Source: Phycisphaerales bacterium UBA3190 (GTDB lineage: Bacteria; Planctomycetota; Phycisphaerae; Phycisphaerales; UBA1924). From it: 50,289 bases of DNA. Position 1 is the stretch's first letter; the number at the start of each line of letters is the position of its first letter. Position numbers and translations under genes: made by a program. Below, piece after piece: positions 15,416 through 24,329 of this stretch. The DNA lies in contig DEXG01000023.1 of the NCBI GenBank assembly GCA_002364005.1, positions 180,325-230,613 on the forward strand, read 5' to 3'. Below the pieces are notes generated by a model that worked only from the letters and a program-made list of their open reading frames with translations, ran no database searches and was not told the origin of the DNA.

Positions 15416-17714
15416 GACTCATCACCCCTTGACGCTCGGCGATCGGGTCGCATGGTTGGGCCTGCTGGTGGTTGCGATGCTGTGCATCGCCCGGGCGATG
15501 ATCGAGCACGATCCGTTCCCGTGGTGGCAGAGCGACCCGTTTGTATTCTCTCCCCCACTCATCGGGCTGACCCCGCGCTGGGCATTGCTGCTGCATGCGG
15601 GGATCCTGCTCGCCTCGATCGTGTTCGTGATCGGGCAACACCTGCGTGGGTTTGCTCCTTCAGGCCTTGTCTCCTCCCTGCTGCTGATCGGGCTCATGGC
15701 GCTCGGGTACCACGCGTTGATTGATGTCGAGCGCGTACTCCCAGCGTCGAGCATCGCAGCGGTGGTTTGCGTGCTGTTCGTTGCAACCCAGGCCCACACC
15801 CTGCCCGGGGCCCAGCGTGTGATCGGCACGGTGGCGATTGGCTTTGTGATGATGCTCGCAGCGGTCGGGGTGTTCGAGGTCTTCATCTCTCACCCACAGA
15901 CCATCGAGGCCTTCGAACAGGGGCGTGATGCGTTCTATGCGGCTCGGGGTTGGAGCGAGCAGTCATTCGAGGCCCTCGCGTACGAACGGCGCCTGCGGAA
16001 CCCTGAACCGATCGCCTGGTTTGGGCTGACGAATGTCTTCGCCAGCTTCGCCGCCGCATCAGGTGCGGGTTTGTTGGCTATCACGCTCTCGGCTTGGCGG
16101 GGGCATCGACGCATCGCGATCATGGGCGGGATCGCTGCAGTCATCTCGCTTGGCGCCCTGCTGATGACCGGATCCAAGGGTGGCATCGGCGTGTTCGGGA
16201 TCGGGATTGGGCTTGTGGCGGTCTCGATCGTCACCCGAAAAAACCTGTTGCGGGGCCGCACCGTGATCGCCCTATGCGGGCTGGTTCTGCTCGGGCTGGT
16301 CATTCGCGGCTTGATCGGCGAGGGGCTCGGCGAACGGAGTCTGCTCTTCCGCTTCCAGTATCTGATCGGTGGGCTGAGCATCTGGATCCACGACCCGCTG
16401 CTCGGGTGTGGCCCGGGCATGTTCCAGGACCAGTACACGCTGCTCAAACCGGAACTGAGCCCCGAGGATGTCGCCAGCCCGCACAGCGTCCTGATCAGTT
16501 GGATCGCCACGCTCGGGCTGGGTGGTATCGCCATCAGTGGGCTGCTCCTGCGTTCGCTGCTGGGGCTCACCGACCAGCGTGACGCCCAAGCAGATGAGGG
16601 CGGGCATGGTTCGCAGGCGCGTGATCGGAACATGAAGTTCGCCCTGTTGCTCGTCGCGCTGCCCACGCTGATGGCCATGCAGATGCAGACAGGGGTGCTC
16701 ACCCTCCAGGGGATGCTGGCCCTGCTGGGCGGAGCGGTGCTCTGGGGCGGGCTGAGCATCACGATTATCCGATCTGGAATCCCCGATGCTTCGATTCGCC
16801 GTGGGTTGCTGGTTGCGGCGGTCGTGTTCACGCTGCATGCGATGCTGGAAGTCACGGGCACCCTCATCGTGTCCGCCCCGCTCTGGGCCCTGTCGATCGG
16901 AATCGCCTGCAACCTGCCGGGCCAATCGGGCAGGAAGCCGCGTGCCGCACTCCCGGGCTTCCTGGGGATCCTCGCTGTTGCTATGGTGCTTCTGGCTCGC
17001 TGGGGCCCGATCAATGCGTGGGAACGGGCGCTGCACGGTGCCGCGGCTCAGGCGACTGGGATTGCGCAGGTTCGGTCTGCGGTCGATGAACTGGAGTTCA
17101 GCAGCGCCCCGCAGCGTGAGTTGTACACGATCAGCTCGATGCTCCAGGATCTGGTTGGGCGTCCGGTTTCCGCCTCGCTTGATTCAATCATCACGACCCT
17201 CAATCAGGCGGAGGTCGATGCCCGATTCACCAGCATCGAACGGCTTCAGATGGCCCTCGATGCACGCCCCAGCCACACTCCAACCCGGATTTCGCTCTCC
17301 CAACAGCTCCTTTGGTTGGCCTCGGTGGCCCAGAGCAGCGGGCAAAACGACCGCTCCGTGGCGTTCTGGGATCAGGCCGCGGGCTTGTTTGAGGGCATCG
17401 ATCTGGATGCCCAGGGGCACCGATGGGCGGGGAATATCTGGTCCGGGCGGGTCTCGGCCTTCCCCGAATCAGCAGATCGTCTTCAGTGGTTGGGGCACGC
17501 ACGGGATCATTGGGTCGCCGCTGCAAGGCTCTCGCCTCATGAGCCACGCATCGCACTGAAGCTCATGGATGTATCGCTGGATCTGGGCGATTCGGCGGGT
17601 GCGGAGCACTGGGCTCGTCGAGCCATTGCCTTGCATGAGCAGACTCGGCTTGACCCGCTGCGTGGGCTCAACGCGGCTGACCTGAGTCGGGCGCGTCAGT
17701 TCGCGGGCGAATGA
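15408..17714 (+). CDS. O-antigen ligase-like (Wzy/WaaL) membrane protein with TPR-like tail
   Basis: 768-residue polytopic protein of the O-antigen ligase/polymerase superfamily. About twelve hydrophobic segments cover residues 10-550. The family hallmarks are GSKGGIGVFG after a TM helix and the large-loop pattern DPLLGCGPGMFQ ... SPHSVLISW, with the catalytic-type His. The last 200 residues are helical and repeat-like (e.g. AGAEHWARRAIALHEQ), as in ligase proteins with TPR tails. ATG 15408 overlaps the previous gene by 8 nt; the frame opens earlier but inside that gene. It probably transfers or polymerises lipid-linked glycan at the periplasmic face. Whether it is a ligase or a polymerase cannot be decided here. 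Confidence 0.88.
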   Translation: MDETHHPLTLGDRVAWLGLLVVAMLCIARAMIEHDPFPWWQSDPFVFSPPLIGLTPRWALLLHAGILLASIVFVIGQHLRGFAPSGLVSSLLLIGLMALGYHALIDVERVLPASSIAAVVCVLFVATQAHTLPGAQRVIGTVAIGFVMMLAAVGVFEVFISHPQTIEAFEQGRDAFYAARGWSEQSFEALAYERRLRNPEPIAWFGLTNVFASFAAASGAGLLAITLSAWRGHRRIAIMGGIAAVISLGALLMTGSKGGIGVFGIGIGLVAVSIVTRKNLLRGRTVIALCGLVLLGLVIRGLIGEGLGERSLLFRFQYLIGGLSIWIHDPLLGCGPGMFQDQYTLLKPELSPEDVASPHSVLISWIATLGLGGIAISGLLLRSLLGLTDQRDAQADEGGHGSQARDRNMKFALLLVALPTLMAMQMQTGVLTLQGMLALLGGAVLWGGLSITIIRSGIPDASIRRGLLVAAVVFTLHAMLEVTGTLIVSAPLWALSIGIACNLPGQSGRKPRAALPGFLGILAVAMVLLARWGPINAWERALHGAAAQATGIAQVRSAVDELEFSSAPQRELYTISSMLQDLVGRPVSASLDSIITTLNQAEVDARFTSIERLQMALDARPSHTPTRISLSQQLLWLASVAQSSGQNDRSVAFWDQAAGLFEGIDLDAQGHRWAGNIWSGRVSAFPESADRLQWLGHARDHWVAAARLSPHEPRIALKLMDVSLDLGDSAGAEHWARRAIALHEQTRLDPLRGLNAADLSRARQFAGE

Positions 17715-17759
17715 GGACCAGAGAAAGGTCCGAGAATGGTATGGCTATGGCCCGTTTTC

Positions 17760-17787
17760 TTGATCGGGTGGGTCTCGTGGCTACGAT
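17760..17787 (+). promoter_or_regulatory. Sigma70-like promoter upstream of fusA
   Basis: TTGATC, a 16-bp spacer and TACGAT make a fair vegetative promoter. It would start transcription near 17794 and leave a leader of about 370 nt before fusA. Strength and use are inferred from the hexamers only. Confidence 0.45.
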
Positions 17788-18166
17788 TATCATGAAACCC
17801 TCCGGTTTGGCGACAACAATGGTGTCGAGCTGGTGATTCACGCCGGATGTCTTGTGCTGACAAGACTTTGAGCAACAGACGCAAGCCCGGGCATGGCCCG
17901 GCAGTGAGGAGCACGCCATGGAAGACTCAGCGGACCCGGAACCGGCCCGGTATCTTTCGTGATTGCAATGCGTGCAACAGGCGCTGCAACAACAGTCAAA
18001 GCGCTGCCAACCACCCGTACCACAACCAAGTCATAACTCATCAATGCGAGTGAAGGGCGATTCACCGTGAGGGGATAGTCCCCCAACCGATCACCCGACA
18101 TCAAGCAGTTCGATCGAACCACAACAACGACGCGAACCGAGAACGAGAACAAGAAGGACAATCGCG
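17788..18166 (+). promoter_or_regulatory. Long leader of fusA with several small hairpins
   Basis: The gap before fusA holds no convincing gene. Small perfect stems were found at 17849-17866 (GTCTTGT, loop GCTG, ACAAGAC), 17886-17900 (CCGGGC/GCCCGG), 18050-18065 (GTGAA/TTCAC) and 18071-18083 (GGGGA/TCCCC). None is followed by a strong T-run. AAGGA lies 8 nt before the fusA ATG. A structured leader could allow translational or attenuation control of EF-G, but this is unproven. Confidence 0.35.
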
Positions 18167-20284
18167 ATGGCCACCGACCTTTCAAACATCCGCAACATTG
18201 GTATTTGTGCCCACATCGACGCGGGCAAAACCACCGTTACCGAGCGCATCCTGTACTACACAGGCAAGAACTACAAGCTCGGCGAAGTGCACGAAGGCAC
18301 CGCGACCATGGACTTCCTCCAGGAAGAGCAGGAACGCGGCATCACCATCCAGTCGGCAGCAACAACCTGCCCCTGGACCAAGGACGGCGTTGAGTACAAG
18401 ATCAACCTGATCGATACCCCCGGCCACGTGGACTTCACGATTGAAGTCGAGCGTTCGCTGCGCGTGCTCGACGGCGCGGTCGCGGTGTTCGACGGCAAGG
18501 AGGGTGTTGAAGCCCAGTCCGAAACCGTGTGGCGTCAGGCAGAACGCTACCAGGTTCCCCGCATGTGCATGATCAACAAGATGGACAAGCTGGGCGCGAA
18601 CTTCGAGTACTCGTTCGAGACCATCAAGAAGCGTCTGGGTGCCAACCCCATCGCGATGCAGCTCCCCCTCGGCGAGGGTGACGATCTGCGTGGCATCATC
18701 GACCTGCTCAACATGAAGGCCTACGAGTTCGATATCGAGTCTCAGGGTGCCATCGTGACCGAGATTGATATCCCCGATGAGTACATGGAAAAGGCCGAGC
18801 AGTGGCGCCATGACCTGATCGAGTCGGCCGTGGCCCTCGATGATGATCTCATGGAGCAGTACCTCGAGGACGAGGACTCCATCACCATCGAGATGATCAA
18901 GAAGGCCGTCCGCAAGGGCACCATCGCACTCGAGTGCAACCCGGTCCTCTGTGGCTCGGCTCTGAAGAATGTCGGCGTTCAGCGTCTGATCGACGCGGTC
19001 ATCGACTACCTGCCCAACCCGCAGGAAGTCCCCGAGGTCCAGGGCACCGATCCCAAGGACAAGTCCATCGAGATCTCACGCCCCCACGACGACACGGCCC
19101 CGTTCTCGGGTCTCGTGTTCAAGGTTGTCTCGGATACCCACGGCGACCTGACCTATGTCCGTGTCTACTCGGGCAAGCTCGAGAAGGGCACCCGCGTGCT
19201 CAACCCTGTGAACAACAAGCGTGAGATCGCGTCGCGTATCTTCGAGATGCACGCCAAGGACCGCATGGCCCTGGATTCGGTCGGCGCTGGCAACATCGTC
19301 GCCGTGGTGGGCATCAAGAGCTCGATGACGGGCGACACGCTCTGCTCGACCGACGACCCGATCGTCCTGGAACGCATGGAGTTCCCCGAGCCGGTGATCT
19401 CGATGTCGATCGAGCCCAAGACCGCCGACGACAAGCGCAAGCTGTCAGAGGCACTGGTCACCATCCGCCGCGAAGACCCGTCGTTCCGCTCGGAGTACAA
19501 CGAAGAGACCGGCCAGACGATCATCGCGGGCATGGGCGAGCTTCACCTTGAGATCATCAAGAACAAGCTCGTGCGTGACATGAAGATCGGTGTTGAGGTT
19601 GGTCGCCCCCGCGTGTCTTACCGCGAGGCGATCCGCAGCTCGGCCGATGGCTGCCGCGGCCTGTTCAAGAAGCAGTCCGGTGGTCGTGGTCAGTTCGGTG
19701 ACTGTACCATCAACATCGAGCCCTACACCAAGGAGCAGGCCGAGGAAGACGGAATCGACTTCAAGGACAATGTCGCGTTCGTCAACGGCATCGTCGGCGG
19801 CTCGATCCCCAAGGAGTTCATCCCATCGGTCGAGGCCGGTGTGCGTACGACCGCCAAGAGCGGCGTGAGTGCCCCGTTCCCGCTGATCAATGTGAAGGTG
19901 ACGCTCGTGGACGGCAAGTACCACGATGTCGACTCGTCGCAGGTTGCGTTCGAGCAGGCCGGTCGTCTGGCGCTGCGTGAAGCGGTCTCCAAGGCGGGCA
20001 GCATCCTGCTCGAGCCGATCATGAAGGTTGTGATCATCACACCTGAAGATTACCTGGGCAATGTGACGGGCGACCTGTCGTCGCGTCGCGGCATGATCCT
20101 CGATACCGAGGACAAGGGGATCATCAAGGAGATCACCGCGGATGTCCCGCTGAGCGAGATGTTCGGCTACACCACGGTTCTGCGTGGTCTCTCGCAGGGT
20201 CGCGCCGCGAACTCGATGGAGTTCAAGGAGTACCGCGAGATGCCGATGAACCTGCAGCAGGAAGTGATCGAGGCCGGCCAGTAA
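18167..20284 (+). CDS. fusA: Translation elongation factor G
   Basis: 705-residue GTPase that drives ribosomal translocation. GTP-binding motifs are G1 AHIDAGKTT, switch-I RGITIQSAATT, G3 DTPGHVDF and G4 NKMD. Domains II to V follow at normal length, with RGMILDTE and GYTTVLRGLSQGRA near the C-terminus. AAGGA eight bases before the ATG is a good ribosome site. It stands alone with a 452-nt upstream gap and a strong terminator behind it, not in the usual rpsL-rpsG-fusA-tuf cluster. Some planctomycetes have several EF-G paralogues; this one has the canonical length and motifs, and I cannot tell whether it is the only copy. Confidence 0.96.
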   Translation: MATDLSNIRNIGICAHIDAGKTTVTERILYYTGKNYKLGEVHEGTATMDFLQEEQERGITIQSAATTCPWTKDGVEYKINLIDTPGHVDFTIEVERSLRVLDGAVAVFDGKEGVEAQSETVWRQAERYQVPRMCMINKMDKLGANFEYSFETIKKRLGANPIAMQLPLGEGDDLRGIIDLLNMKAYEFDIESQGAIVTEIDIPDEYMEKAEQWRHDLIESAVALDDDLMEQYLEDEDSITIEMIKKAVRKGTIALECNPVLCGSALKNVGVQRLIDAVIDYLPNPQEVPEVQGTDPKDKSIEISRPHDDTAPFSGLVFKVVSDTHGDLTYVRVYSGKLEKGTRVLNPVNNKREIASRIFEMHAKDRMALDSVGAGNIVAVVGIKSSMTGDTLCSTDDPIVLERMEFPEPVISMSIEPKTADDKRKLSEALVTIRREDPSFRSEYNEETGQTIIAGMGELHLEIIKNKLVRDMKIGVEVGRPRVSYREAIRSSADGCRGLFKKQSGGRGQFGDCTINIEPYTKEQAEEDGIDFKDNVAFVNGIVGGSIPKEFIPSVEAGVRTTAKSGVSAPFPLINVKVTLVDGKYHDVDSSQVAFEQAGRLALREAVSKAGSILLEPIMKVVIITPEDYLGNVTGDLSSRRGMILDTEDKGIIKEITADVPLSEMFGYTTVLRGLSQGRAANSMEFKEYREMPMNLQQEVIEAGQ

Positions 20285-20323
20285 GCCGCACAATCGACAG
20301 ACTCCTGATTTCAGCCATATTCT

Positions 20324-20360
20324 CGGGCGTGACCTTCTGGGTCACGCCCGTTTTCTTTCT
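20324..20360 (+). terminator. Rho-independent terminator of fusA
   Basis: A perfect 11-bp stem (CGGGCGTGACC / GGTCACGCCCG) with a 5-nt loop is followed by TTTTCTTTCTT. It lies 40 nt past the fusA stop and separates it from the adenylate kinase gene. Confidence 0.93.
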
Positions 20361-20479
20361 TGCAGGGAGTACGGCTCATGAAGCTCGTGTTTGCAAGTGC
20401 CGACCTATGATGAACACCCACTTATGGGCGTGCAGGACTCAAGAGCGCGTGCAACGCGCAAGGCGATCAGGAGCCGGTG

Positions 20480-21097
20480 ATGGCAGTACGATACAAAACC
20501 GTGTTGCTCTTTGGTGCCCCCGGAGCGGGCAAGGGCACCCAGGGCGAGCTGCTCGGGAATATCCCGGGGTTTTACCATCTCTCAACGGGCGATATGTTCA
20601 GAGCGCTCGATCGTGAATCCGAGCTTGGACGCACCTTTGTGTCGTACTCGGAAAAGGGCGAGCTCGTCCCCGATGAGCTGACCATCAAGCTCTGGCAGCA
20701 GTACACCAACGAACAGATCGAATCGGGGAAGTTTGACCCCGACACACAGCTCCTGGTGCTCGACGGGCTGCCCCGGACGACTGATCAGGCCAAGCTGATC
20801 GACCCGCTGCTGGATGTGCTGGGCGTGATCCACCTCTTTGCGATGAACAAAGAGGCGATGGTCGCCCGCCTGCGTCAGCGGGCCCTGCAGCAGAAGCGGA
20901 CCGATGACGCCAAGGAAGAGGTCATCCGTACGCGCCTGGAGATCTACGAGCGTGACACACGCCCGGTGCTCGATATGTACGACGCCTCGATGGTGCACGA
21001 GATCGATGCGATGGGCACCATGGCGATGGTGCTGATGCATGTGCTTGATGTCGTGGCACCGATCCACGCCAACAGCGTGGTCCCCGCGGGCGTTTGA
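20480..21097 (+). CDS. adk: Adenylate kinase / nucleoside monophosphate kinase
   Basis: 205-residue P-loop kinase that converts AMP and ATP to two ADP. GAPGAGKGTQ is the P-loop; LSTGDMFR and VLDGLPRT are the NMP-binding and signature motifs. The LID region (RALQQKRTDDAKEE) is short and lacks zinc-binding cysteines, so this is the short-type enzyme. ATG 20480 is chosen over GTG 20477 because AGGAG stands 6 nt upstream. A small perfect hairpin (GCGCGT-GCA-ACGCGC, 20445-20459) precedes the ribosome site. The gene is solitary, not next to secY, and converges on the transglutaminase-like gene with only 6 nt between the stops. The substrate could be another NMP. Confidence 0.9.
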   Translation: MAVRYKTVLLFGAPGAGKGTQGELLGNIPGFYHLSTGDMFRALDRESELGRTFVSYSEKGELVPDELTIKLWQQYTNEQIESGKFDPDTQLLVLDGLPRTTDQAKLIDPLLDVLGVIHLFAMNKEAMVARLRQRALQQKRTDDAKEEVIRTRLEIYERDTRPVLDMYDASMVHEIDAMGTMAMVLMHVLDVVAPIHANSVVPAGV

Positions 21098-21103
21098 TCG
21101 ACC

Positions 21104-22507
21104 TTATTCTTCCCTGCGTGGGCGATCCCGCCCTGTTGCCGGCGTGACGATCGGGTCGACGAGTAACCCCTGGATCATGTATTCGGGCAGCCGGCCCTCA
21201 CCGGCGGATCTGATCCCGTACAGCAGCGGCAAGTGATACGCTTCGTATCGCGCCGGCGGGTGGATGTAGTAGGCGATCGGGATCATGTGGCTCAGCTCGT
21301 CATGGCTCCCAAAGTAAATCCATTTCCTCTGATACTGAGATGATCGTCCACCCGTGAGTCGTACACGGTCGACATCAATCGGAACCCAGAAGGTGAGATC
21401 CCGTTCGGGGTCATGCATCGCAAACTCGACCATGGCCACGGCATTGAGCAAGGGGTCATCTTCGAGTTCATTGACACAGATCACGGTCCTTGCTGGCACG
21501 CCGACACTGCGGAGCACTGAAGTCAGCAGCGTCGCCAGATCGAAGCGCGAGCCCTGGGGTTCCCTGGCGATCACATCGGCGGGGCGAGCGATGAAACCGC
21601 CCCATGTGTTGGCACTCACCACTGTCGATGGTCGGTTGTTGTCGTAATCCTTCCACGCGAATCCACCAGCTGTGGATCGGGCCGAATACTCGGTTGCCTG
21701 GCCACGGACGGTGATGTATTCGATCACTTTGCCGGTGAGGAACTTCACCACATCGAGCTGAGGGCCGGACTTGGGGTCGGTGTCCTCGCCGATCCAGAAC
21801 TTCACGAGGGTGTCGATGGTTTCTTCGGCATCAGGGGCGACCGGCGCGCCAACGGTCTCAACGATGGGTGTGAGATACGCGTTGGCTTCAGGGGCCCATG
21901 CATCGGGCCATGGCAGCTCGCGTGCCAGCTTGTCATTGAAAACCGTGTCCGCGCTGACGATGTGGGAGTCGTGCTTCAGGTGCAGCTGCCGGTAATCGCC
22001 CCGGATGTCACCAGATTTCCAATGCGTGTACTCTGCAAAGGTCCCATCGACAAACTTCTGCTGGATCGGCGCGTTGTTCTCGGCCACCGGATAATCAACG
22101 CCTAACTCCAGGTACTTGACATCTTTCCCGACATTGACATCATCGAAGCGGATGCTGACCTCGACCTCCTTATTGGGAGACCAGTAGAAACTGCCTTCGC
22201 GCACCACGGGAAAAACCAGCTCAATCTCACGTGGCGTCCAGCGTGTGGATATCACCGTCTCATTGTGGCTCAGGCCGGGCGTGTCTGGGTTGTCGGCGAG
22301 GATATATCCCGAGCTGAGGAACAGCTGTGACCGCACATCCCATCTCCATGGATCACGATAACTCAGGTACGGGTTCTCTGGGAGAACCGGCTTGGCGTCA
22401 GGGTGGGCGCTGTTCTGCGCCGAAACTTCGCTCCCGCATATGGCGAGCGCACATGCCCCGAGCAGGAGCGAGCAGGAAATGGTGGCGTGGCGTGTGAGCT
22501 GGATCAT
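21104..22507 (-). CDS. Secreted transglutaminase-fold protein lacking Cys and His of the triad
   Basis: 467-residue secreted protein with a signal peptide ending at SEVSAQN. Around residues 315-380 it follows the transglutaminase-like core: GSRFDLATLL, LRSVGVPAR, then VAMVEF and FWVPIDVD. Aligned to the family pattern (GxCxDxA ... GIPAR ... HAWVE ... WVPxDPT), Arg replaces the catalytic Cys and Val replaces the His, while the Asp is kept. So it is probably not a protease or cross-linker but a binding or structural module. The N-terminal 250 residues are beta-rich and unassigned. ATG 22507 has GGGGAGA upstream. It is divergent from fumC and convergent with adk. Confidence 0.78.
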   Translation of the reverse strand: MIQLTRHATISCSLLLGACALAICGSEVSAQNSAHPDAKPVLPENPYLSYRDPWRWDVRSQLFLSSGYILADNPDTPGLSHNETVISTRWTPREIELVFPVVREGSFYWSPNKEVEVSIRFDDVNVGKDVKYLELGVDYPVAENNAPIQQKFVDGTFAEYTHWKSGDIRGDYRQLHLKHDSHIVSADTVFNDKLARELPWPDAWAPEANAYLTPIVETVGAPVAPDAEETIDTLVKFWIGEDTDPKSGPQLDVVKFLTGKVIEYITVRGQATEYSARSTAGGFAWKDYDNNRPSTVVSANTWGGFIARPADVIAREPQGSRFDLATLLTSVLRSVGVPARTVICVNELEDDPLLNAVAMVEFAMHDPERDLTFWVPIDVDRVRLTGGRSSQYQRKWIYFGSHDELSHMIPIAYYIHPPARYEAYHLPLLYGIRSAGEGRLPEYMIQGLLVDPIVTPATGRDRPRREE

Positions 22508-22563
22508 CGATAGTTCTCCCCGTCGAATACTCGGTCATACGCTCAGAAATCGGTGCGGTTGCC

Positions 22564-22592
22564 CTGAGCTTGGATACACCCTGTTCTATGAT
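22564..22592 (+). promoter_or_regulatory. Candidate fumC promoter with overlapping inverted repeat
   Basis: CTGAGC, a 17-bp spacer and TATGAT lie about 44 nt upstream of the fumC GTG. The -35-like CTGAGC is also the right arm of GCTCAG-N17-CTGAGC (22541-22569), which could be an operator. Hexamer match is moderate. Confidence 0.35.
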
Positions 22593-22635
22593 TCGCCAGA
22601 ACCTGGCCCCAGGATCGTGTACTAAGGAGAATACC

Positions 22636-24105
22636 GTGTCGGCAACCACCGCGATGACGCCTGATTCAACCCGTATCGAAAAAGACTCGATGGGCGAGAT
22701 GCCCGTCCCCGCTGATGTGCTCTACGGGGCCTCAACCCAGCGGGCGGTGCTCAACTTCCCAATCTCGGGACGGCCTGTTCCCGAGCCCGTTATCGAAGCG
22801 TTCGCGATGCTCAAACGCTCCGCGGCCCGAGCCAATATGAAGCTCGAAAAGCTCGAAACAGCCAAGGGGCAGGCCATTGTCGAGGCCTGCGAGGAACTCC
22901 TGGGCGGGCTCCCCGATCGTGGCGGTCTGCACCGGCACTTCCCGATCGACATTTTTCAGACCGGGTCGGGCACCTCGACCAATATGAATACCAACGAGGT
23001 CGTCTCGAACCTTGTCTGTCTCAAGCACGGCGCCAGCGTCGGATCGAGCAAGGACCCCGAATACCTCAAGAATGACTACGCGGTCCACCCCAACGACCAT
23101 GTGAATATGGGCCAGTCGAGCAACGACACCTTCCCGACCGCGATGCACATTTCCGCGGCCGTGGCAATTCAGACGCGACTTCTGCCAGCGGTCTCGGCGC
23201 TGGCCAAGGCACTGGATGAGAAGGCCGCTGCGTGGGACGAGATCGTCAAAATCGGTCGAACCCACCTGCAGGACGCGACCCCGATCCGGCTTGGTCAGGA
23301 GTTTTCCGGGTTTGCTTCACAGCTGCATCATGCCGAGGAACGCCTGCACCGGGCGTTGCACACCCTGGGCGAGTTGCCCATCGGGGGAACGGCTGTGGGC
23401 ACCGGGATCAATACCCACCCCGACTTCAGCGCCCTGGTGTGTGCCGACCTGACCGATTCAACCGGGATCGCGTTCCGTGAGGCCAGCAACCATTTCGAGG
23501 CCCAGCATGCCAAGGACGGGATCGTTGAGGTCTCAGGGCTGCTCAAAACCATCGCGGTGAGCCTGACCAAGATCGCCAACGACATTCGCTGGATGGGTTC
23601 TGGCCCCCGTTGTGGACTGGGTGAACTCAAGCTCCCGGCAGTACAGCCCGGCTCGAGCATTATGCCCGGCAAAGTGAACCCCGTGATCTGCGAGGCGGTG
23701 GTCATGGCTGCCTGCCAGGTCATCGGCAATGACACCGCGGTGATGACCGGGGGGCTTGGCGGCGTGGGCTCATTGCTGGACCTGAATGTCGCTATGCCCA
23801 TGATGATCGCCAACATTCTGGATTCGATCACCCTGCTTGCTGGTTCGTGCGACACATTCAACGAGCGTCTGATTCAGGGGCTCGAGCCCGATCGCGAGCG
23901 TTGTGCAGAGCTAATCGAGGGGAGCCTGGCCATGTGCACAAGCCTCGTCCCTGTCATCGGTTACGACGCATCAGCGAAGCTCGCGTATCAGGCGTTTGCA
24001 GAAGGCAAGACGGTCCGGGCATTGGCACTTGAGCAGGGTTTGCTTGAACCGGATCGGCTCAATGAGCTGCTCGATCCCCGCTCAATGACGCAGCCTGGCG
24101 TCTGA
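22636..24105 (+). CDS. fumC: Fumarate hydratase class II
   Basis: 489-residue cofactor-free fumarase of the TCA cycle, interconverting fumarate and L-malate. Superfamily motifs are clear: TGSGTSTNMNTNEV, GQSSNDTFPTAMH, GRTHLQDATPI and the signature GSSIMPGKVNP with the catalytic-loop Ser. The start is GTG 22636 with AAGGAGA five bases upstream; the frame opens earlier at 22570 but without a ribosome site. It stands alone, divergent from the transglutaminase-like gene. Confusion with aspartase is possible in this superfamily, but the Thr-His-Leu-Gln-Asp stretch and overall pattern favour fumarase. Confidence 0.93.
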   Translation: MSATTAMTPDSTRIEKDSMGEMPVPADVLYGASTQRAVLNFPISGRPVPEPVIEAFAMLKRSAARANMKLEKLETAKGQAIVEACEELLGGLPDRGGLHRHFPIDIFQTGSGTSTNMNTNEVVSNLVCLKHGASVGSSKDPEYLKNDYAVHPNDHVNMGQSSNDTFPTAMHISAAVAIQTRLLPAVSALAKALDEKAAAWDEIVKIGRTHLQDATPIRLGQEFSGFASQLHHAEERLHRALHTLGELPIGGTAVGTGINTHPDFSALVCADLTDSTGIAFREASNHFEAQHAKDGIVEVSGLLKTIAVSLTKIANDIRWMGSGPRCGLGELKLPAVQPGSSIMPGKVNPVICEAVVMAACQVIGNDTAVMTGGLGGVGSLLDLNVAMPMMIANILDSITLLAGSCDTFNERLIQGLEPDRERCAELIEGSLAMCTSLVPVIGYDASAKLAYQAFAEGKTVRALALEQGLLEPDRLNELLDPRSMTQPGV

Positions 24106-24248
24106 TTCGTTCGTTTCTCTCGCAACCGGGGCCTTTCCGCATTCGTATCGATTCCTGAAGTGGGGTATCGTTGCCGCAAGGCTTTTCTGCTCAAGACGAT
24201 TGCCGCGATCAGGCCAAAACTGCCCTCGCGGGCCATTTCGAGCCGATT

Positions 24249-24281
24249 TTGACAACAAACCAGAGTGGTTTACTCTATAAT
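24249..24281 (+). promoter_or_regulatory. Candidate promoter of the subtilase gene
   Basis: A perfect TATAAT at 24276-24281 lies 48 nt before the chosen ATG, and a perfect TTGACA lies at 24249-24254. The spacer is 21 bp, longer than the usual 16-18, so the pair may be weak, activated, or only the -10 may be real. Confidence 0.4.
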
Positions 24282-24329
24282 CGGCCAAGACACCAATCAC
24301 CTGACACAGCGCTCACACTGGAGATCACC

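Noticed and set aside
15935..17014. 359-codon minus-strand frame inside the ligase-like gene
   Set aside because: Antisense to a protein with clear family motifs; its own translation is Ser/Arg/Pro-rich with no recognisable fold.
17847..18053. 68-codon frame with a CxxC/Cys cluster in the fusA leader
   Set aside because: No ribosome site, low-complexity basic composition, and it overlaps hairpins; treated as leader RNA.
24106..24160. A possible fourth copy of the leader motif (GCAACCGGGGCC after fumC)
   Set aside because: No TCAA at the right distance and no GTTG 13-15 nt downstream.
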